A stretch of 64,000 bases of DNA from CAZCAC01 sp964496575 (GTDB lineage Bacteria; Planctomycetota; UBA1135; GCA-002686595), in contig CAZCAC010000021.1 of assembly GCA_964496575.1 (NCBI GenBank), positions 20,638-84,637 of the forward strand. Reading direction: 5' to 3'. A program made the translations under genes and the position numbers. The notes below the pieces were generated by a model. It saw only the letters and a program-made list of their open reading frames with translations. It was not told the origin of the DNA and did not search any database. Numbering within the stretch: the stretch's first letter is position 1; the number at the start of each line of letters is the position of its first letter. Shown here piece after piece: positions 35,497-45,305 of the stretch.

Positions 35497-36642
35497 ATGC
35501 CCACCGACCTCGAGAAAAGCGCCATCTGGGACGCCTACTTCGCACGCCGCCCCACTCGCGTGCCGATGCGGCTCAACACCAATCCGCGAGTCGTCTTCCC
35601 CGATCCGCAGTGGAACCCCGAGGGGTTCACGTTCGAGGACGCCGCGCGGGATCCGGAGACACACGTCGAGATCGCGCTGCGTCACGAGCTCTACCGGCGA
35701 GAGGTGATCGGGCCGCGCTCGGACCTCCCCACCGAGCCGCCCGAGGAGTGGGCGATCAACTTCTGGTGCTACAACGTCTACGAGGCGGCGGCGCTCGGCG
35801 CCGAGGTCGTCTACCCGCCCGACCAGGTTCCGGTCACCCCCTCCTTCCTCGACGAGGCGAACAAGCGGGAGATCTTCGAGGTCGAGGTCGAGAAGCCGCT
35901 GGAGCTTCCCTTCATCCGCGACGGACTGGCCTTCTGGCACGAGATGGAGCGGATCTGCCGCGACCGCCGCTTCGAAGGGCGGCCCGTTCGCCTCGTGCCC
36001 TGGGAGCTGATCTTCAGCGACGGGCCGCTGACCGTCGCCTGCAATATCAGGGGCGGCGACATCCTCGCCGAGCTGGTGACCGACCCCGAGTACGCGCAGG
36101 AGCTCCTCGCGTTCCTGGTGCGCGCCGCGGCTCTCCGACGCCAGGCGCTCTGGGACTACTTCGGTGACCGCCTGCCGCGGGCGAACGGACTCGCCGATGA
36201 CTCCTGCGCGCTGATCTCGCCGAAGATGTACCGCGAGTGCGTGCTGCCTCACCACCGCGCCTGGTACGACGCCGGCCCCGAAGGGTCGGTGCGCACGATG
36301 CACCTATGCGGCGACGCGACGAGGCACTTCGGAGCGATCCGGAGCGAGCTCGGGGTGAGCAGCTTCGACACCGGTTTTCCGATCGACTTCCGCGCGATGC
36401 GCGAGGAGCTCGGCCCCGACGTGGAGCTGACCGGTGGGCCGGAAGTCGCGCTGCTGCTCGAGGGTACGCCCGACGACGTCTTCGAGCGCGCGCGGGTGAT
36501 CCTCGAGAGCGGCGTCAAGGACGGCGGCCGCTTCGTGCTGCAGGAGGGAAACAACCTGCCGCCGTTCGTGCCGCTGGAGAATCTCGACGCGATGTACCGG
36601 GCCTGCCTAGAGTTCGGCGAGTACGACTCCACGACGTCATGA
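35497..36642 (+). CDS. Uroporphyrinogen decarboxylase-family protein (methyltransferase-like)
   Basis: A 381-residue protein with a URO-D-like TIM barrel. The MHLCGDATRHF segment resembles the H-x-C-G zinc site of corrinoid/coenzyme methyltransferases (MtaA, CmuA type) rather than HemE. Other family text is FDTGFPIDFRAMREELGPDV and LTGGPEVALLLEGTPDDVFE. The ATG at 35497 has no Shine-Dalgarno sequence; the space before it is the end of the 43-bp palindrome. Its stop overlaps the sulfatase start (ATGA), so the two are co-translated, an odd pairing. In planctomycetes this family is large and mostly uncharacterised; the substrate is unknown. Confidence 0.8.
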   Translation: MPTDLEKSAIWDAYFARRPTRVPMRLNTNPRVVFPDPQWNPEGFTFEDAARDPETHVEIALRHELYRREVIGPRSDLPTEPPEEWAINFWCYNVYEAAALGAEVVYPPDQVPVTPSFLDEANKREIFEVEVEKPLELPFIRDGLAFWHEMERICRDRRFEGRPVRLVPWELIFSDGPLTVACNIRGGDILAELVTDPEYAQELLAFLVRAAALRRQALWDYFGDRLPRANGLADDSCALISPKMYRECVLPHHRAWYDAGPEGSVRTMHLCGDATRHFGAIRSELGVSSFDTGFPIDFRAMREELGPDVELTGGPEVALLLEGTPDDVFERARVILESGVKDGGRFVLQEGNNLPPFVPLENLDAMYRACLEFGEYDSTTS

Positions 36643-38705
36643 CGGTGAAATCGCTGCGCTGTATCTCGCTCACGCTGGGCTTCTTGGTAGCGGGACTCTC
36701 CGCCATCGGCGCCGAGACCGACCGCCCCAACATCATCGTCATCCTCGCCGATGACCTGGGCTACGGCGACGTTCGGTGCTTGAACCCCGAATCGAAGATA
36801 CCGACTCCAAACCTGGACCGGCTGGCGCAGCGGGGAATCACCTTCACCGACGCCCACTCGAGCTCGGCGCTCTGCTCGCCGACCCGCTACGGTCTTCTCA
36901 CCGGACGCTACTCGTGGCGCACGAGGCCGCAAGGAGGAGCGCTGTGGTCCTTCGCTCCGCCGATGATCGAGGATGGGCGGATGACCGTCGGCCGGTTCCT
37001 CCGCGATCGCGGCTACCACACCGCCTGTGTCGGCAAGTGGCACCTCGGGATGCACTGGCGGGACAGGAGCGGCGCGATCATGGTGAACACGGGGGCGGAG
37101 CAGGGCTGGAACGTCGACTTCACGCGCGCCCTGGAGAACGGTCCGACCTCGCGAGGGTTCGACTACTTCTTCGGAATGGACGCCCCCAACTACCCGCCCT
37201 ACTGCTACATCGAGAACGACCGCACCCTCGGCCTCCCCACTGCGGCAAAACCCACCGCGATGCACGGCGTTCCGGGAGTGATGCTCGAAGGGTGGGATCT
37301 CGTAGCGGTGCTCCCGGAACTGGAGCGGCGGGCAGTGCAGTACATCGACGAGCAGGCCGGGACGGAGCAGCCGTTCTTCCTCTACTTCCCCATCACCGCC
37401 CCTCACACGCCGATCTGCCCGACGGCCGAGCACGTGGGGAAGAGCCAGGCCGGCGCGTATGGCGACTTCGTGCACCAGATCGACGCGATCGTGGCGCACA
37501 TCCAGGAGGCTCTCGAGCGAAACGGCCTGACGGAGAACACCCTGCTGTTCTTCACCAGTGACAACGGTTCGCCGCGCATGGACGGCCGCGACATGGCCGG
37601 TGGAGAGGACACGATCCTGAAGCTGGGCCACGATCCCAGCTACGTCTTCCGCGGCAGGAAAGCCGACGTCTGGGAGGGAGGACATCACGTTCCCTTCTTC
37701 GCCCAGTGGCCGGCGAGGATTCCCGCGGGAAGCGAGAGCGACGAGGTCGTCTGTCTGACGGATCTATTCGCGACGATCGCCGCCATCCTGGGCGGCGAGC
37801 TGCCCGACGACGCCGCGGAGGACAGCTACGACATCTCGCCAGCCTTGATGGGGAGAGCGCTCGAGGGCCCCATCCGGGAAGCGACCGTTCACCTGGCGGG
37901 AGACGGCTCGCTCTCCATCAGGCAGGGCAAGTGGAAGCTGGCGCTCTGTCCGGGATCGGGCGGCGGTTCTCTTCCTCCGGAGACGGCGATGCGCCTGGGG
38001 TTGCCCATGGTCCAGCTCTACGATCTCGACCAGGACATCGGCGAGGAGAACAACCTCCAGAGTGAGTACCCCGACGTCGTCTACCGCTTGACCCGCCTGC
38101 TCGAGTCGTACGTCGAGAAGGGTCGGAGCACGCCGGGCGCCGCGCAGGAGAACACCCGCGATCCCGACCTCTGGGCGTCGATGGCGATCCGGAACGAGAA
38201 GTACGACACCGGCTCTGTGGAACACCTGGCCGTGGGCAAGGCGGTGCGTCTGGAGAGCGACGTCTCCCTCGCATACACCGAGATCGGCGTCGGCGCCTTG
38301 ACGGACGGAGTCCGAGCCTCTTGCTGGCACGACGACGGTTTCTGGATCGGCGTCGAGGGGGCCGACCTGGAGGTCGTCCTGGACCTCGGGCGACCCTATG
38401 CCATCGAGCGAGTCACCGCAGGATTCCTGGAGGCTCAGGCCTACTGGATCTTCCCTCCCCGCAAGATCGAGGTCACCCTGTCCGCCGACGGCCAGGAGTA
38501 TCACTCCGGCGGAGTGCTCGAGGTCGACGACCCGACCCAGGACGATCGACGGCACATCCGGGACCTGTCCGTCGAATTCGAGCGCCAGGAGTGCCGGTTC
38601 GTGAAGATCAGGGCCGCGAGCGTCGGAGTCTGCCCGGATTGGCACAAGGGCGCCGGCGGTCGGGCGTGGATCTTCGCGGACGAGATCATCGTGGAGTTGC
38701 CCTGA
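36639..38705 (+). CDS. Secreted Cys-type sulfatase with F5/8 C-like domain
   Basis: A 688-residue sulfatase. Signal peptide: CISLTLGFLVAGLSAIGA. The metal site starts RPNIIVILADDLGYGD, and Cys79 in CSPTR is the formylglycine precursor. GKWHLG and LFFTSDNGSP follow as expected for the family. After the sulfatase domain (about residue 510) come ~170 residues resembling a coagulation factor 5/8 type C (CBM32-like) domain: VVLDLGRPYAIERVTAGFLE, then CRFVKIRAASVGVCPDWHKG. This suggests binding to sulfated polysaccharide. It is translationally coupled to the URO-D gene and converges on the sigma-fusion gene with 11 nt between stops. Confidence 0.92.
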   Translation: MTVKSLRCISLTLGFLVAGLSAIGAETDRPNIIVILADDLGYGDVRCLNPESKIPTPNLDRLAQRGITFTDAHSSSALCSPTRYGLLTGRYSWRTRPQGGALWSFAPPMIEDGRMTVGRFLRDRGYHTACVGKWHLGMHWRDRSGAIMVNTGAEQGWNVDFTRALENGPTSRGFDYFFGMDAPNYPPYCYIENDRTLGLPTAAKPTAMHGVPGVMLEGWDLVAVLPELERRAVQYIDEQAGTEQPFFLYFPITAPHTPICPTAEHVGKSQAGAYGDFVHQIDAIVAHIQEALERNGLTENTLLFFTSDNGSPRMDGRDMAGGEDTILKLGHDPSYVFRGRKADVWEGGHHVPFFAQWPARIPAGSESDEVVCLTDLFATIAAILGGELPDDAAEDSYDISPALMGRALEGPIREATVHLAGDGSLSIRQGKWKLALCPGSGGGSLPPETAMRLGLPMVQLYDLDQDIGEENNLQSEYPDVVYRLTRLLESYVEKGRSTPGAAQENTRDPDLWASMAIRNEKYDTGSVEHLAVGKAVRLESDVSLAYTEIGVGALTDGVRASCWHDDGFWIGVEGADLEVVLDLGRPYAIERVTAGFLEAQAYWIFPPRKIEVTLSADGQEYHSGGVLEVDDPTQDDRRHIRDLSVEFERQECRFVKIRAASVGVCPDWHKGAGGRAWIFADEIIVELP

Positions 38706-38716
38706 CTCCCTAGCGG

Positions 38717-41700
38717 TCAGCGCCCCGGCAGGACGAAGCGCTCCCGGGTCGGCGCCTCGGGCTCGAACATCAGCTCCTTCTCGATCGCCTGATAGCCGTC
38801 GGCCAGGATCTTGATCGTGACCTTGCCGAGAGGTATGGGCGACAGGCTGAAGCGCCCCTCGCCGATCGAGTGACGCTGCCACTCGGGGAACGCGATGTCG
38901 CCCACGTAGACGTGGAAGGTCGGGACGGGGGTGCCCTGTTCGTCGACGACCTCGAGCTCGAGGGTGCCGCAGGGCGCCAGGTCGATGCGACCGAGGTCGA
39001 GCACGCCGTCACCGGAGTGGTGGATCGGCTCGGAGATGTACCTCGCGTACCCCCGCGCCGAGATGGTGAGCAGGTAGTCACCTTCTGGGATGCCATCCAT
39101 CTCGAAGGCGGAGCCGGTCTGTGCGTTCTGAATCTCGCAGACGCTGGCACCACCCTCGACGCGACCGAGGAAGAGCCACCGCGGCGGGGCGTCGTCGCCG
39201 AGGGGATTGCCGGTGCGCTGGTCGAAGAGGGTACCGATCAGCCGGCCGCCGGACAGGACGAGGTGCAGGGGAAGGGGATCGTCGGCGCCGGCGGGGATCA
39301 CCAGGTCGGGGAAGTTGGCGTTGGTCGTGCCGATCGTCGCCCGGACTCCCCAGGCGCCGGGGATGAAGCCGGCGATCTCGAACTCGCCCTCGGCGTTGGT
39401 GAATCCGTTGCGGCTTCGATCCTCGTCGGCGATGCCGGGAATCCGGTGGCCCCAGAAGTAGATCGGGGTATCCGCTACCGGCGTGCCATCCGCGCGCCGA
39501 AGGGTGCCCGCGACGTTGACCGTCGGCGGGGTCTCGACGAGGTCGTCGGGGCGGATCATCACGTCGGTGACCTGGCCCGCGGTGATCTCGAACGAGCGCT
39601 CAACACTGCCCAGCTCCTCGAGGTGCACGCGGATCGTCCACGCGCCGGGCCGCAGGGGCCAGGAGATCTCGTGCTCGCCATTCTCGGGCAGGCGCTCGTC
39701 GAGCGGATGGATACCCGTCTCCTCCTCCTCTCCGTGAAGAGTGAAGGAGAACGTGCTCGGGGCCTGCTCGCGGAACTCGGTGAACACCAGGCGCATCGTC
39801 CCGGTTCGCGAGAGCGTGAGGCGCAGATCGTCGACGGGGCAATCTTCCCGGAGGATGATCGTCGTCGAGCGGCCCCGCCATCCTTTGGTGTGGGCGAGGA
39901 CGTGTGTCTCGCCTTCGGGCAGGCCGTCGATCTCGAACGTACCATCGGCGGCGACGACGGTTCGCCAGGAGCGGTAGCTCGGAAGAGCCTGCATCGCCCG
40001 AACGTCGCGGCGTTCGTCGGTCTCGATCGGCTTCTCCGTCGCCTCGTCGACGACGATGCCCCGGATCCGGCAACTCCCGTCCTTGGTAACGGCGTCGAGG
40101 CGGATGTCCTGCTCGTGCAGTCCGGGAGTCTCAAGAACGACCAGACCATCAGGGTCGAGGAGCCTACGTCCGGCCTGCAAGACGCTGAGCCCGTAGGGCC
40201 CGAGCGGGAGCTTGCGGAACTCGAATCGTCCCTGCTCGTCGGTGGTGGCGTTGCGGGAATGGCCTACGAGCCGCTCGTAGCCGACGTAGGTGGTCGGCTT
40301 GAAGTGGATGAAGACCGTCGCGTCGGGCAGCACTTTCCCATCGCGGCCGAAGACGACACCGCGCCAGCGCACGTAGTCGGTGCGTACCCCGAAGTCGACG
40401 CGCACGTCGGCGTCCTGCACGTGGGCGACCTCCCACTCGGTGGAGAAGCCGAAGGAGTCGTCGGTCTCTCCCCACGGAGGTCGGGCGAGCAGCTCGACGG
40501 TGCCGGGGCGAACCGGCGCCGTTCGGTACGTCCCGTCCGCAGCGGAGACGAGCGGCCTTTCGAGGGGGATCTCGGCGCCGTGGAGCGTGATCCAGACCCC
40601 TTCCTTCGGCTCGCCGGCGTCGTCGAAGACGGTGCCGGTGATCCGCGGCCCGCGCTTCATCCGGAGCACGACAGGCTCGTCCTGTCCAGGGGTGATCGTC
40701 CGCCAGGCCTCGGCGTAGTCGTCACGAATCGCGGCGATCTTCGTGCACTTCGGATCGAGACCGGTGAGGCGGAAGCGGCCCTCCTCGTCGGTCACGGCGT
40801 GATGAAAGCGCTCCGGCTCCCCGAGCAGCAGGTAGTCGACGCGGGAGCGATAGGCCAGCGCGACCATCGCGCCCTCGATCGGCTCGCCGGTGGCGTCGTC
40901 GAGGACCCGTCCGGACACCTCGAGCGCGGGGTCGAGCTCGATCAGAAGCGGCGGGTTCTCCCCGGAACCGGCGATCTCCAGCTCGTCGTGGCTCGCCGAG
41001 ACGTGTAGCGGACTGAAGACCATCAGGTTGTAGACCCCCACCTCCTCCAGCGTGAAGCGGAAGCTCCCCTCCGGATCGGTGACCCGTTGATTGACCACGC
41101 GGCTGGGAGAATCCGAGGTCGGCTCTCCGATCCCGCGCTTCCGGTGGATGACCACCCGAAAGGAGGTCACTGGCTCACGCGTCACCAGGTCGATAACCTG
41201 CCCGGCGATGACGGAGTTTGAAGCCTCGACCCTCGCGCGCGCTTCGAGAGGCTCGACCGGCATCGGCAGCGCCATCGCGGCCGCGGCGGCGGGCGGCGGC
41301 GGGGCGGCGCGCTCCACCGGCGCCCGAGGGGTGACGCCACTCTCCTCGACGGCGAGGGCATCGTCGTCCAGGCCCGCGACGAAGAGAAGGGCGAGCCCCA
41401 CGGTGACGAGGCCGAGCAAGAGTGTGGCCAGCTTCATGGTGAGTCCTCCTGCGGTGAGAAGCGAGGCGGTCGGGAGAAGGACACCCTCCGTCGCGGTCGC
41501 GGGGAGAAGCAGCGCGAGCCATGCTCCACGGTTCGAGCCCTGCTCCTCGCGGAACTGCTCCCGCAGCTGGTCGAGACCCCGTTTCAGTCGGGTGCGCACG
41601 GTGGCCGGCGGGATCCCCTCGCGGCGGGCGATCTCCTCCGCGCTCCGGTTGCCGAAGTAACGCTGCAGGATGGTGGAGCGGTACGGCTCCTTCAGCCCGG

Positions 41701-42037
41701 TGACGGCGAGGGCGATCCGGCCCTGCAGCTCGGCTCGCTCGAGGAAGCAGTCGGGAGACTCCTGGGGCTCCTCGCCGGCGGCGCGCCCGCGCGGGAGGTG
41801 GACTTTCTGGCGTCGCTCGGAGCGGTTCATCTCCCAGGCCGTGTTCCTTACCAACCGGGTCAGCCAGGCGCGCAGGTTCAGCACCGAGGGGCGCCGCTCC
41901 AGCGCGACGAGGAGGGCTTGCTGGGCGACGTCCTCCCGCAGCGTCGTGTCGACGACGAGTCGCCGCGCGAGCTCCTGGATCCACCCCGTCTGTTCGAGCA
42001 GGTCGTGCGGATCCAGCGGGGCCTCGTTCCGTTCCAT
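38717..42037 (-). CDS. ECF sigma factor fused to membrane helices and carboxypeptidase-regulatory-like domains
   Basis: One open frame of about 1106 residues (GTG 42076 would add 13). Counted from that GTG, residues ~24-92 are sigma region 2 (DVAQQALLVALERRPSVLNL, LTRLVRNTAWEMNRSERR) and ~115-172 region 4 (ILQRYFGNRSAEEIARREGI, TVRTRLKRGLDQLRE). A hydrophobic stretch of one or two helices follows (~184-236, LATLLLGLVTVGLALLFVAG). The remaining ~870 residues are tandem beta-sandwich domains of carboxypeptidase-regulatory type (ALEVSGRVLDDATGEPIEGA, RITGTVFDDAGEPKEGVWIT). The sigma part should be cytoplasmic and the rest exported, so it is probably a tethered sigma factor released or activated by an outside signal. 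Domain functions are known for the families; the signalling model is inference. Confidence 0.88.
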   Translation of the reverse strand: MERNEAPLDPHDLLEQTGWIQELARRLVVDTTLREDVAQQALLVALERRPSVLNLRAWLTRLVRNTAWEMNRSERRQKVHLPRGRAAGEEPQESPDCFLERAELQGRIALAVTGLKEPYRSTILQRYFGNRSAEEIARREGIPPATVRTRLKRGLDQLREQFREEQGSNRGAWLALLLPATATEGVLLPTASLLTAGGLTMKLATLLLGLVTVGLALLFVAGLDDDALAVEESGVTPRAPVERAAPPPPAAAAAMALPMPVEPLEARARVEASNSVIAGQVIDLVTREPVTSFRVVIHRKRGIGEPTSDSPSRVVNQRVTDPEGSFRFTLEEVGVYNLMVFSPLHVSASHDELEIAGSGENPPLLIELDPALEVSGRVLDDATGEPIEGAMVALAYRSRVDYLLLGEPERFHHAVTDEEGRFRLTGLDPKCTKIAAIRDDYAEAWRTITPGQDEPVVLRMKRGPRITGTVFDDAGEPKEGVWITLHGAEIPLERPLVSAADGTYRTAPVRPGTVELLARPPWGETDDSFGFSTEWEVAHVQDADVRVDFGVRTDYVRWRGVVFGRDGKVLPDATVFIHFKPTTYVGYERLVGHSRNATTDEQGRFEFRKLPLGPYGLSVLQAGRRLLDPDGLVVLETPGLHEQDIRLDAVTKDGSCRIRGIVVDEATEKPIETDERRDVRAMQALPSYRSWRTVVAADGTFEIDGLPEGETHVLAHTKGWRGRSTTIILREDCPVDDLRLTLSRTGTMRLVFTEFREQAPSTFSFTLHGEEEETGIHPLDERLPENGEHEISWPLRPGAWTIRVHLEELGSVERSFEITAGQVTDVMIRPDDLVETPPTVNVAGTLRRADGTPVADTPIYFWGHRIPGIADEDRSRNGFTNAEGEFEIAGFIPGAWGVRATIGTTNANFPDLVIPAGADDPLPLHLVLSGGRLIGTLFDQRTGNPLGDDAPPRWLFLGRVEGGASVCEIQNAQTGSAFEMDGIPEGDYLLTISARGYARYISEPIHHSGDGVLDLGRIDLAPCGTLELEVVDEQGTPVPTFHVYVGDIAFPEWQRHSIGEGRFSLSPIPLGKVTIKILADGYQAIEKELMFEPEAPTRERFVLPGR

Positions 42038-42125
42038 CTCGAGAGAAGTGTGTTTCCCGGCGCGTCGGCGTTTCACCGATCCTACGAGAATCGCCGACCG
42101 ACCGCCGGAGATCCCGGACCACGAC

Positions 42126-43232
42126 TCACTCCACCCGCTTCACCGTGAACACACTGCCCATCACGTGCAACGTCATCGCCTGGGCGACACCCTGCTCGTC
42201 GAGGCCGAGCTCGACGTGGGCGTCGGTCCAGCGCATCGAAAATCGCGTCGCCGAGTTGGCCACCAGGTCGAAGCGGGCGCGCTCACGGCCGAAGATGCAC
42301 CAGAGCTGAACTCCGTCGGTCTGGAGCTCGTAGCCGTACCTCGAGCCCGGGTTGTGCTTGAAGAGCCCGGTGTACCCCGCGAGCACTTCGGGCGCGAGGT
42401 GGACCACCGGCGGCTCCTCCTTCGGCGGCGGTCCCGGCAGCTCGGTCTCGCGGAGCTCGCGCAGCCAGATGTTGCGGTACTTCACCGGGTTGCCGTGATC
42501 CTGGAGGAAGAGCGGCAGCTTGTCGGGGTGGTAGCTGTAAGGGATCGGCTGCAGCCACATGCTGCCGCCGACCAGCTCGAAGTTGTCCTGAACCAGGACG
42601 CCGTTGTGGAGGACGGTCAGCCGGGCGGGCTTCACCAGGGCACCGCTGGAGTCGAAGCGCGGGCGGCGGAAGGTGATGTCGTAGCTCTGCCACTCCCCCG
42701 GCGGGCGGCAGGCGTTGACCAGCGGCGGACTCTGGCCGTAGATCGCCGCGGCCTGACCGTCGGCGTAGGTCGTGTTCTCGTAGGAGTCGAGGACCTGGAC
42801 CTCGTAGCGCTCCATGAAATAGACGCCGCTGTTGCCGCGCCCCTGGCCACTTCCCTTGGCGGGGAACGGGGCGGCCCACTCGATGTGCAGCTGGACGTCA
42901 CCGAAGGGCTGGACCGTGTAGAGGTCGTGTCCCCGCCCTCCGGCGACGATCACACCCTCCTCCAGCTTCCAGTGGTGCTCTCCCCCGTCCCGGCTGCGCC
43001 ACTTCGAGAGGTCGGTCCCGTCGAAGAGGATCACCGCGTCCGAAGGCGGCGTGACCGGCAGCTGCTGCTCGGGCGGGGTCACGACCGGCGGAAGCGGGCG
43101 CGAGAGGTCGTGAGACTTCCAGCGCAGTGGGGCCTGGGCCAGCGCCTCGGGGGTGCAGAAGCCGGCCGCGAGGAAGAGGGCCAGGGCGAGGAGCGGGCGG
43201 AGTCGGCGCGGCGGGGGAGTGCTGTCTTCCAT
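42126..43232 (-). CDS. Secreted 3-keto-disaccharide hydrolase-like (DUF1080) protein
   Basis: A 368-residue secreted protein; signal peptide around LRPLLALALFLAAGFCTPEALA. The core is a concanavalin-like fold of the DUF1080 family: VILFDGTDLSKWRSRDGGEH, LHIEWAAPF, GQGRGNSGVYFMERYEVQVL and EWQSYDITFRRPRF. These proteins are abundant in planctomycetes; some members hydrolyse 3-keto-glycosides. The C-terminal ~90 residues add a small beta domain (YGYELQTDGVQLWCIFGRER). The gene is divergent from the propeller/SGNH gene with 147 bp between starts and lies 88 nt from the sigma-fusion gene. Confidence 0.88.
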   Translation of the reverse strand: MEDSTPPPRRLRPLLALALFLAAGFCTPEALAQAPLRWKSHDLSRPLPPVVTPPEQQLPVTPPSDAVILFDGTDLSKWRSRDGGEHHWKLEEGVIVAGGRGHDLYTVQPFGDVQLHIEWAAPFPAKGSGQGRGNSGVYFMERYEVQVLDSYENTTYADGQAAAIYGQSPPLVNACRPPGEWQSYDITFRRPRFDSSGALVKPARLTVLHNGVLVQDNFELVGGSMWLQPIPYSYHPDKLPLFLQDHGNPVKYRNIWLRELRETELPGPPPKEEPPVVHLAPEVLAGYTGLFKHNPGSRYGYELQTDGVQLWCIFGRERARFDLVANSATRFSMRWTDAHVELGLDEQGVAQAMTLHVMGSVFTVKRVE

Positions 43233-43379
43233 GATTCTGTTTCGGGATCTGTGATTCGCCCGTGATCGCGGGCGTGGGAGCGCGGGGGACAGGGTAACCG
43301 GCCGGGAGACGCACCGGGGAGGAGACTCCGCCCGAGGAGTGAAGGTCGGTGGCGTCGCACGCTATCCTAACCGGCGACC

Positions 43380-45149
43380 ATGCTCTCGATCCTCCTCCCC
43401 CTGCTCCTGTGCCTGCCGCCGCAATCGCCGAGGGTGAAGATCCGCACCGCCCCGGTGGGCGGCCTCGGTCACCAACCCGAGGTCGGTCGGCTCGACCCCA
43501 GCGACGTGATCCGGATCGGCGAGCGACACTTCGTCTTCTACACCAAGATCCGGAAGCGGGAGCCGCTCTTCCCCGACAGCCTGCGCGGGATGATCTGGTA
43601 CGCGACCTCCGAGGACGGCGGCTTCGACTGGAGGGAGCGCGGGGTGGCCCTGCAGCACGGCAAGGAGGGGCGATTCGACGCCCGCGGGGTCAGCGACCCG
43701 ACCGCGATCCTGGAGCCGGACGGCGCGGTCCTGGTGTACTACACCGGCGTCGGACCGACCTTGAACGTCCGCCTCGAGTCGGCGAACACGGTCCACCGGA
43801 CACACCTCGGCGTGGCCCGGCTGCGCTTCGACGAGAGTGGTGAGCTGCTCGGCGCCCGGCGGCTCCTGGACGGCAACCCGGTGCTGAATCCGCTCCAGCG
43901 GAAGACGCGCCGTTTCGACTCCCTGCGCATCGAGGGCCCCTCGGTGATCCGCTTCGACGAGCAGCTGTTCCTCTACTACCGCGGCCGGGCCTACCCCGAG
44001 GTGAACGACCGGAGCGCGATGGGGCTCGCCGCCTGCCGAACCCCCGACGAGCCCTTCGTCCGCCAGAACGACGGCTGGCCGGTGCTGCCCTCCGCCGAGG
44101 ATCTCTGCCTCCTGCCGTATCGCGGAGGACTCCTGGCGCTGCAGACGCAGTCGCCCCGCACGCTCTGGTGGTCCGAGGACGGCGTGCACTTCGGACCGAC
44201 GATCGCGCGCGTCGAGGGACTGCTGAACGACCCGGGGCTCTACCGTCCGACCGAGGGCTTCATCGAGGCCCTCGAGGGAGAGGGCGAGCCGCCGATCTGG
44301 GGCCTTCACGTCGCCCGCGTCACTCCCGAGCCGTTTCTCGAGCGATTCGAGATCGAGTTGCCGGAGGAGCTGCCCGTCCCGCCGGTGACCACGATTCCCA
44401 CGCCGAGCGAAGAGAGTCGCGCGGCGGAGGTGGGGTGGCTCGGCGGTGGAGACTGGCTCGGCCAGCACCTGGACATCATGCGGATCGGCGCGGAGCGTCC
44501 GAAGCACTGCGTCTTCCTCGGCGATTCGATCACCCAGGGGTGGGGCGGCCGCGGGCGGAACGTCGAGGCGCCCGGGGCGGAGGCGTGGCAGAGCCGCTGG
44601 GGTCAGTGGGACTTCGCCAACTACGGGATCAGCGGGGATCGCACCCAGCACCTGCTCTGGCGCCTCGATCACGGGGCCTTTCTTCGCGCCCGCAACAAGA
44701 TCGTCGTGCTGGCGATCGGCGGCGAAAGCCTCGGCCACGATTCGCCCGAGGCGATCGCGGCGGGAGTCGAGGCGGTCATCGACCGGCTGCACCGCTTGCT
44801 TCCGCGGACGAACGTGCTCCTGATGGGGATCTTCCCCCGAGGCGCGGAGCCGGACGACGAGCGGCGCCTCCTGGTGGACGAGACCAACGAGCGACTCGAG
44901 CTTCTGGGCCAGGTGCCGATGGTCACCTACGTGAACCTCACCTCGGTCTTCGTCGATGAGGAGGGGCGAGCGCGGAGAGAGCTCTACGCCGCCGACTTCG
45001 TGCACCTCTCCCCGGCGGGCTACGAGGCGTGGGCGAGCGCGCTTCACCCGCTGCTGATCGAGCTGTGGTACTGGCCGTTCGAGCCGGAACCCGATTCGGA
45101 GGGCGCGACCGGTGAGGGTGAGGACCAGGACGGGAGGAAGTTGCCCTGA
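43380..45149 (+). CDS. Five-bladed propeller glycosidase-like domain fused to SGNH hydrolase
   Basis: A 589-residue secreted protein with a weak signal peptide (MLSILLPLLLCLPPQ). Residues ~20-330 look like a GH43/GH130-type propeller (DPSDVIRIGERHFVFYTK, GVSDPTAILEPDGAVLVYYT, IEGPSVIRFDEQLFLYYRGR). Residues ~345-570 are an SGNH/GDSL esterase: nucleophile Ser383 in FLGDSITQGW, NYGISGDRTQHLLWRL, and catalytic DxxH at 539-542 (DFVHLSPAGY). The usual block III GxNN/GTND is IGGES here, so the oxyanion-hole Asn is missing. The fusion suggests removal of an acetyl or other ester from a polysaccharide together with sugar-bond cleavage. Activity of the SGNH part is doubtful. Confidence 0.8.
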   Translation: MLSILLPLLLCLPPQSPRVKIRTAPVGGLGHQPEVGRLDPSDVIRIGERHFVFYTKIRKREPLFPDSLRGMIWYATSEDGGFDWRERGVALQHGKEGRFDARGVSDPTAILEPDGAVLVYYTGVGPTLNVRLESANTVHRTHLGVARLRFDESGELLGARRLLDGNPVLNPLQRKTRRFDSLRIEGPSVIRFDEQLFLYYRGRAYPEVNDRSAMGLAACRTPDEPFVRQNDGWPVLPSAEDLCLLPYRGGLLALQTQSPRTLWWSEDGVHFGPTIARVEGLLNDPGLYRPTEGFIEALEGEGEPPIWGLHVARVTPEPFLERFEIELPEELPVPPVTTIPTPSEESRAAEVGWLGGGDWLGQHLDIMRIGAERPKHCVFLGDSITQGWGGRGRNVEAPGAEAWQSRWGQWDFANYGISGDRTQHLLWRLDHGAFLRARNKIVVLAIGGESLGHDSPEAIAAGVEAVIDRLHRLLPRTNVLLMGIFPRGAEPDDERRLLVDETNERLELLGQVPMVTYVNLTSVFVDEEGRARRELYAADFVHLSPAGYEAWASALHPLLIELWYWPFEPEPDSEGATGEGEDQDGRKLP

Positions 45150-45305
45150 CTCCGTACCCGCCCCAAATGGCGTGATAGGTTGATACTGAGGAGCCAACCG
45201 CTCAGCTTGGCTTGAATCGGGAAACCGCAATCGTCCTGCCTGCCGGTCAATCGGCCGGGAGCCAGGTCAGTGAGGGCCTACCTCCCAACCCTCTCGACCC
45301 CCCCT

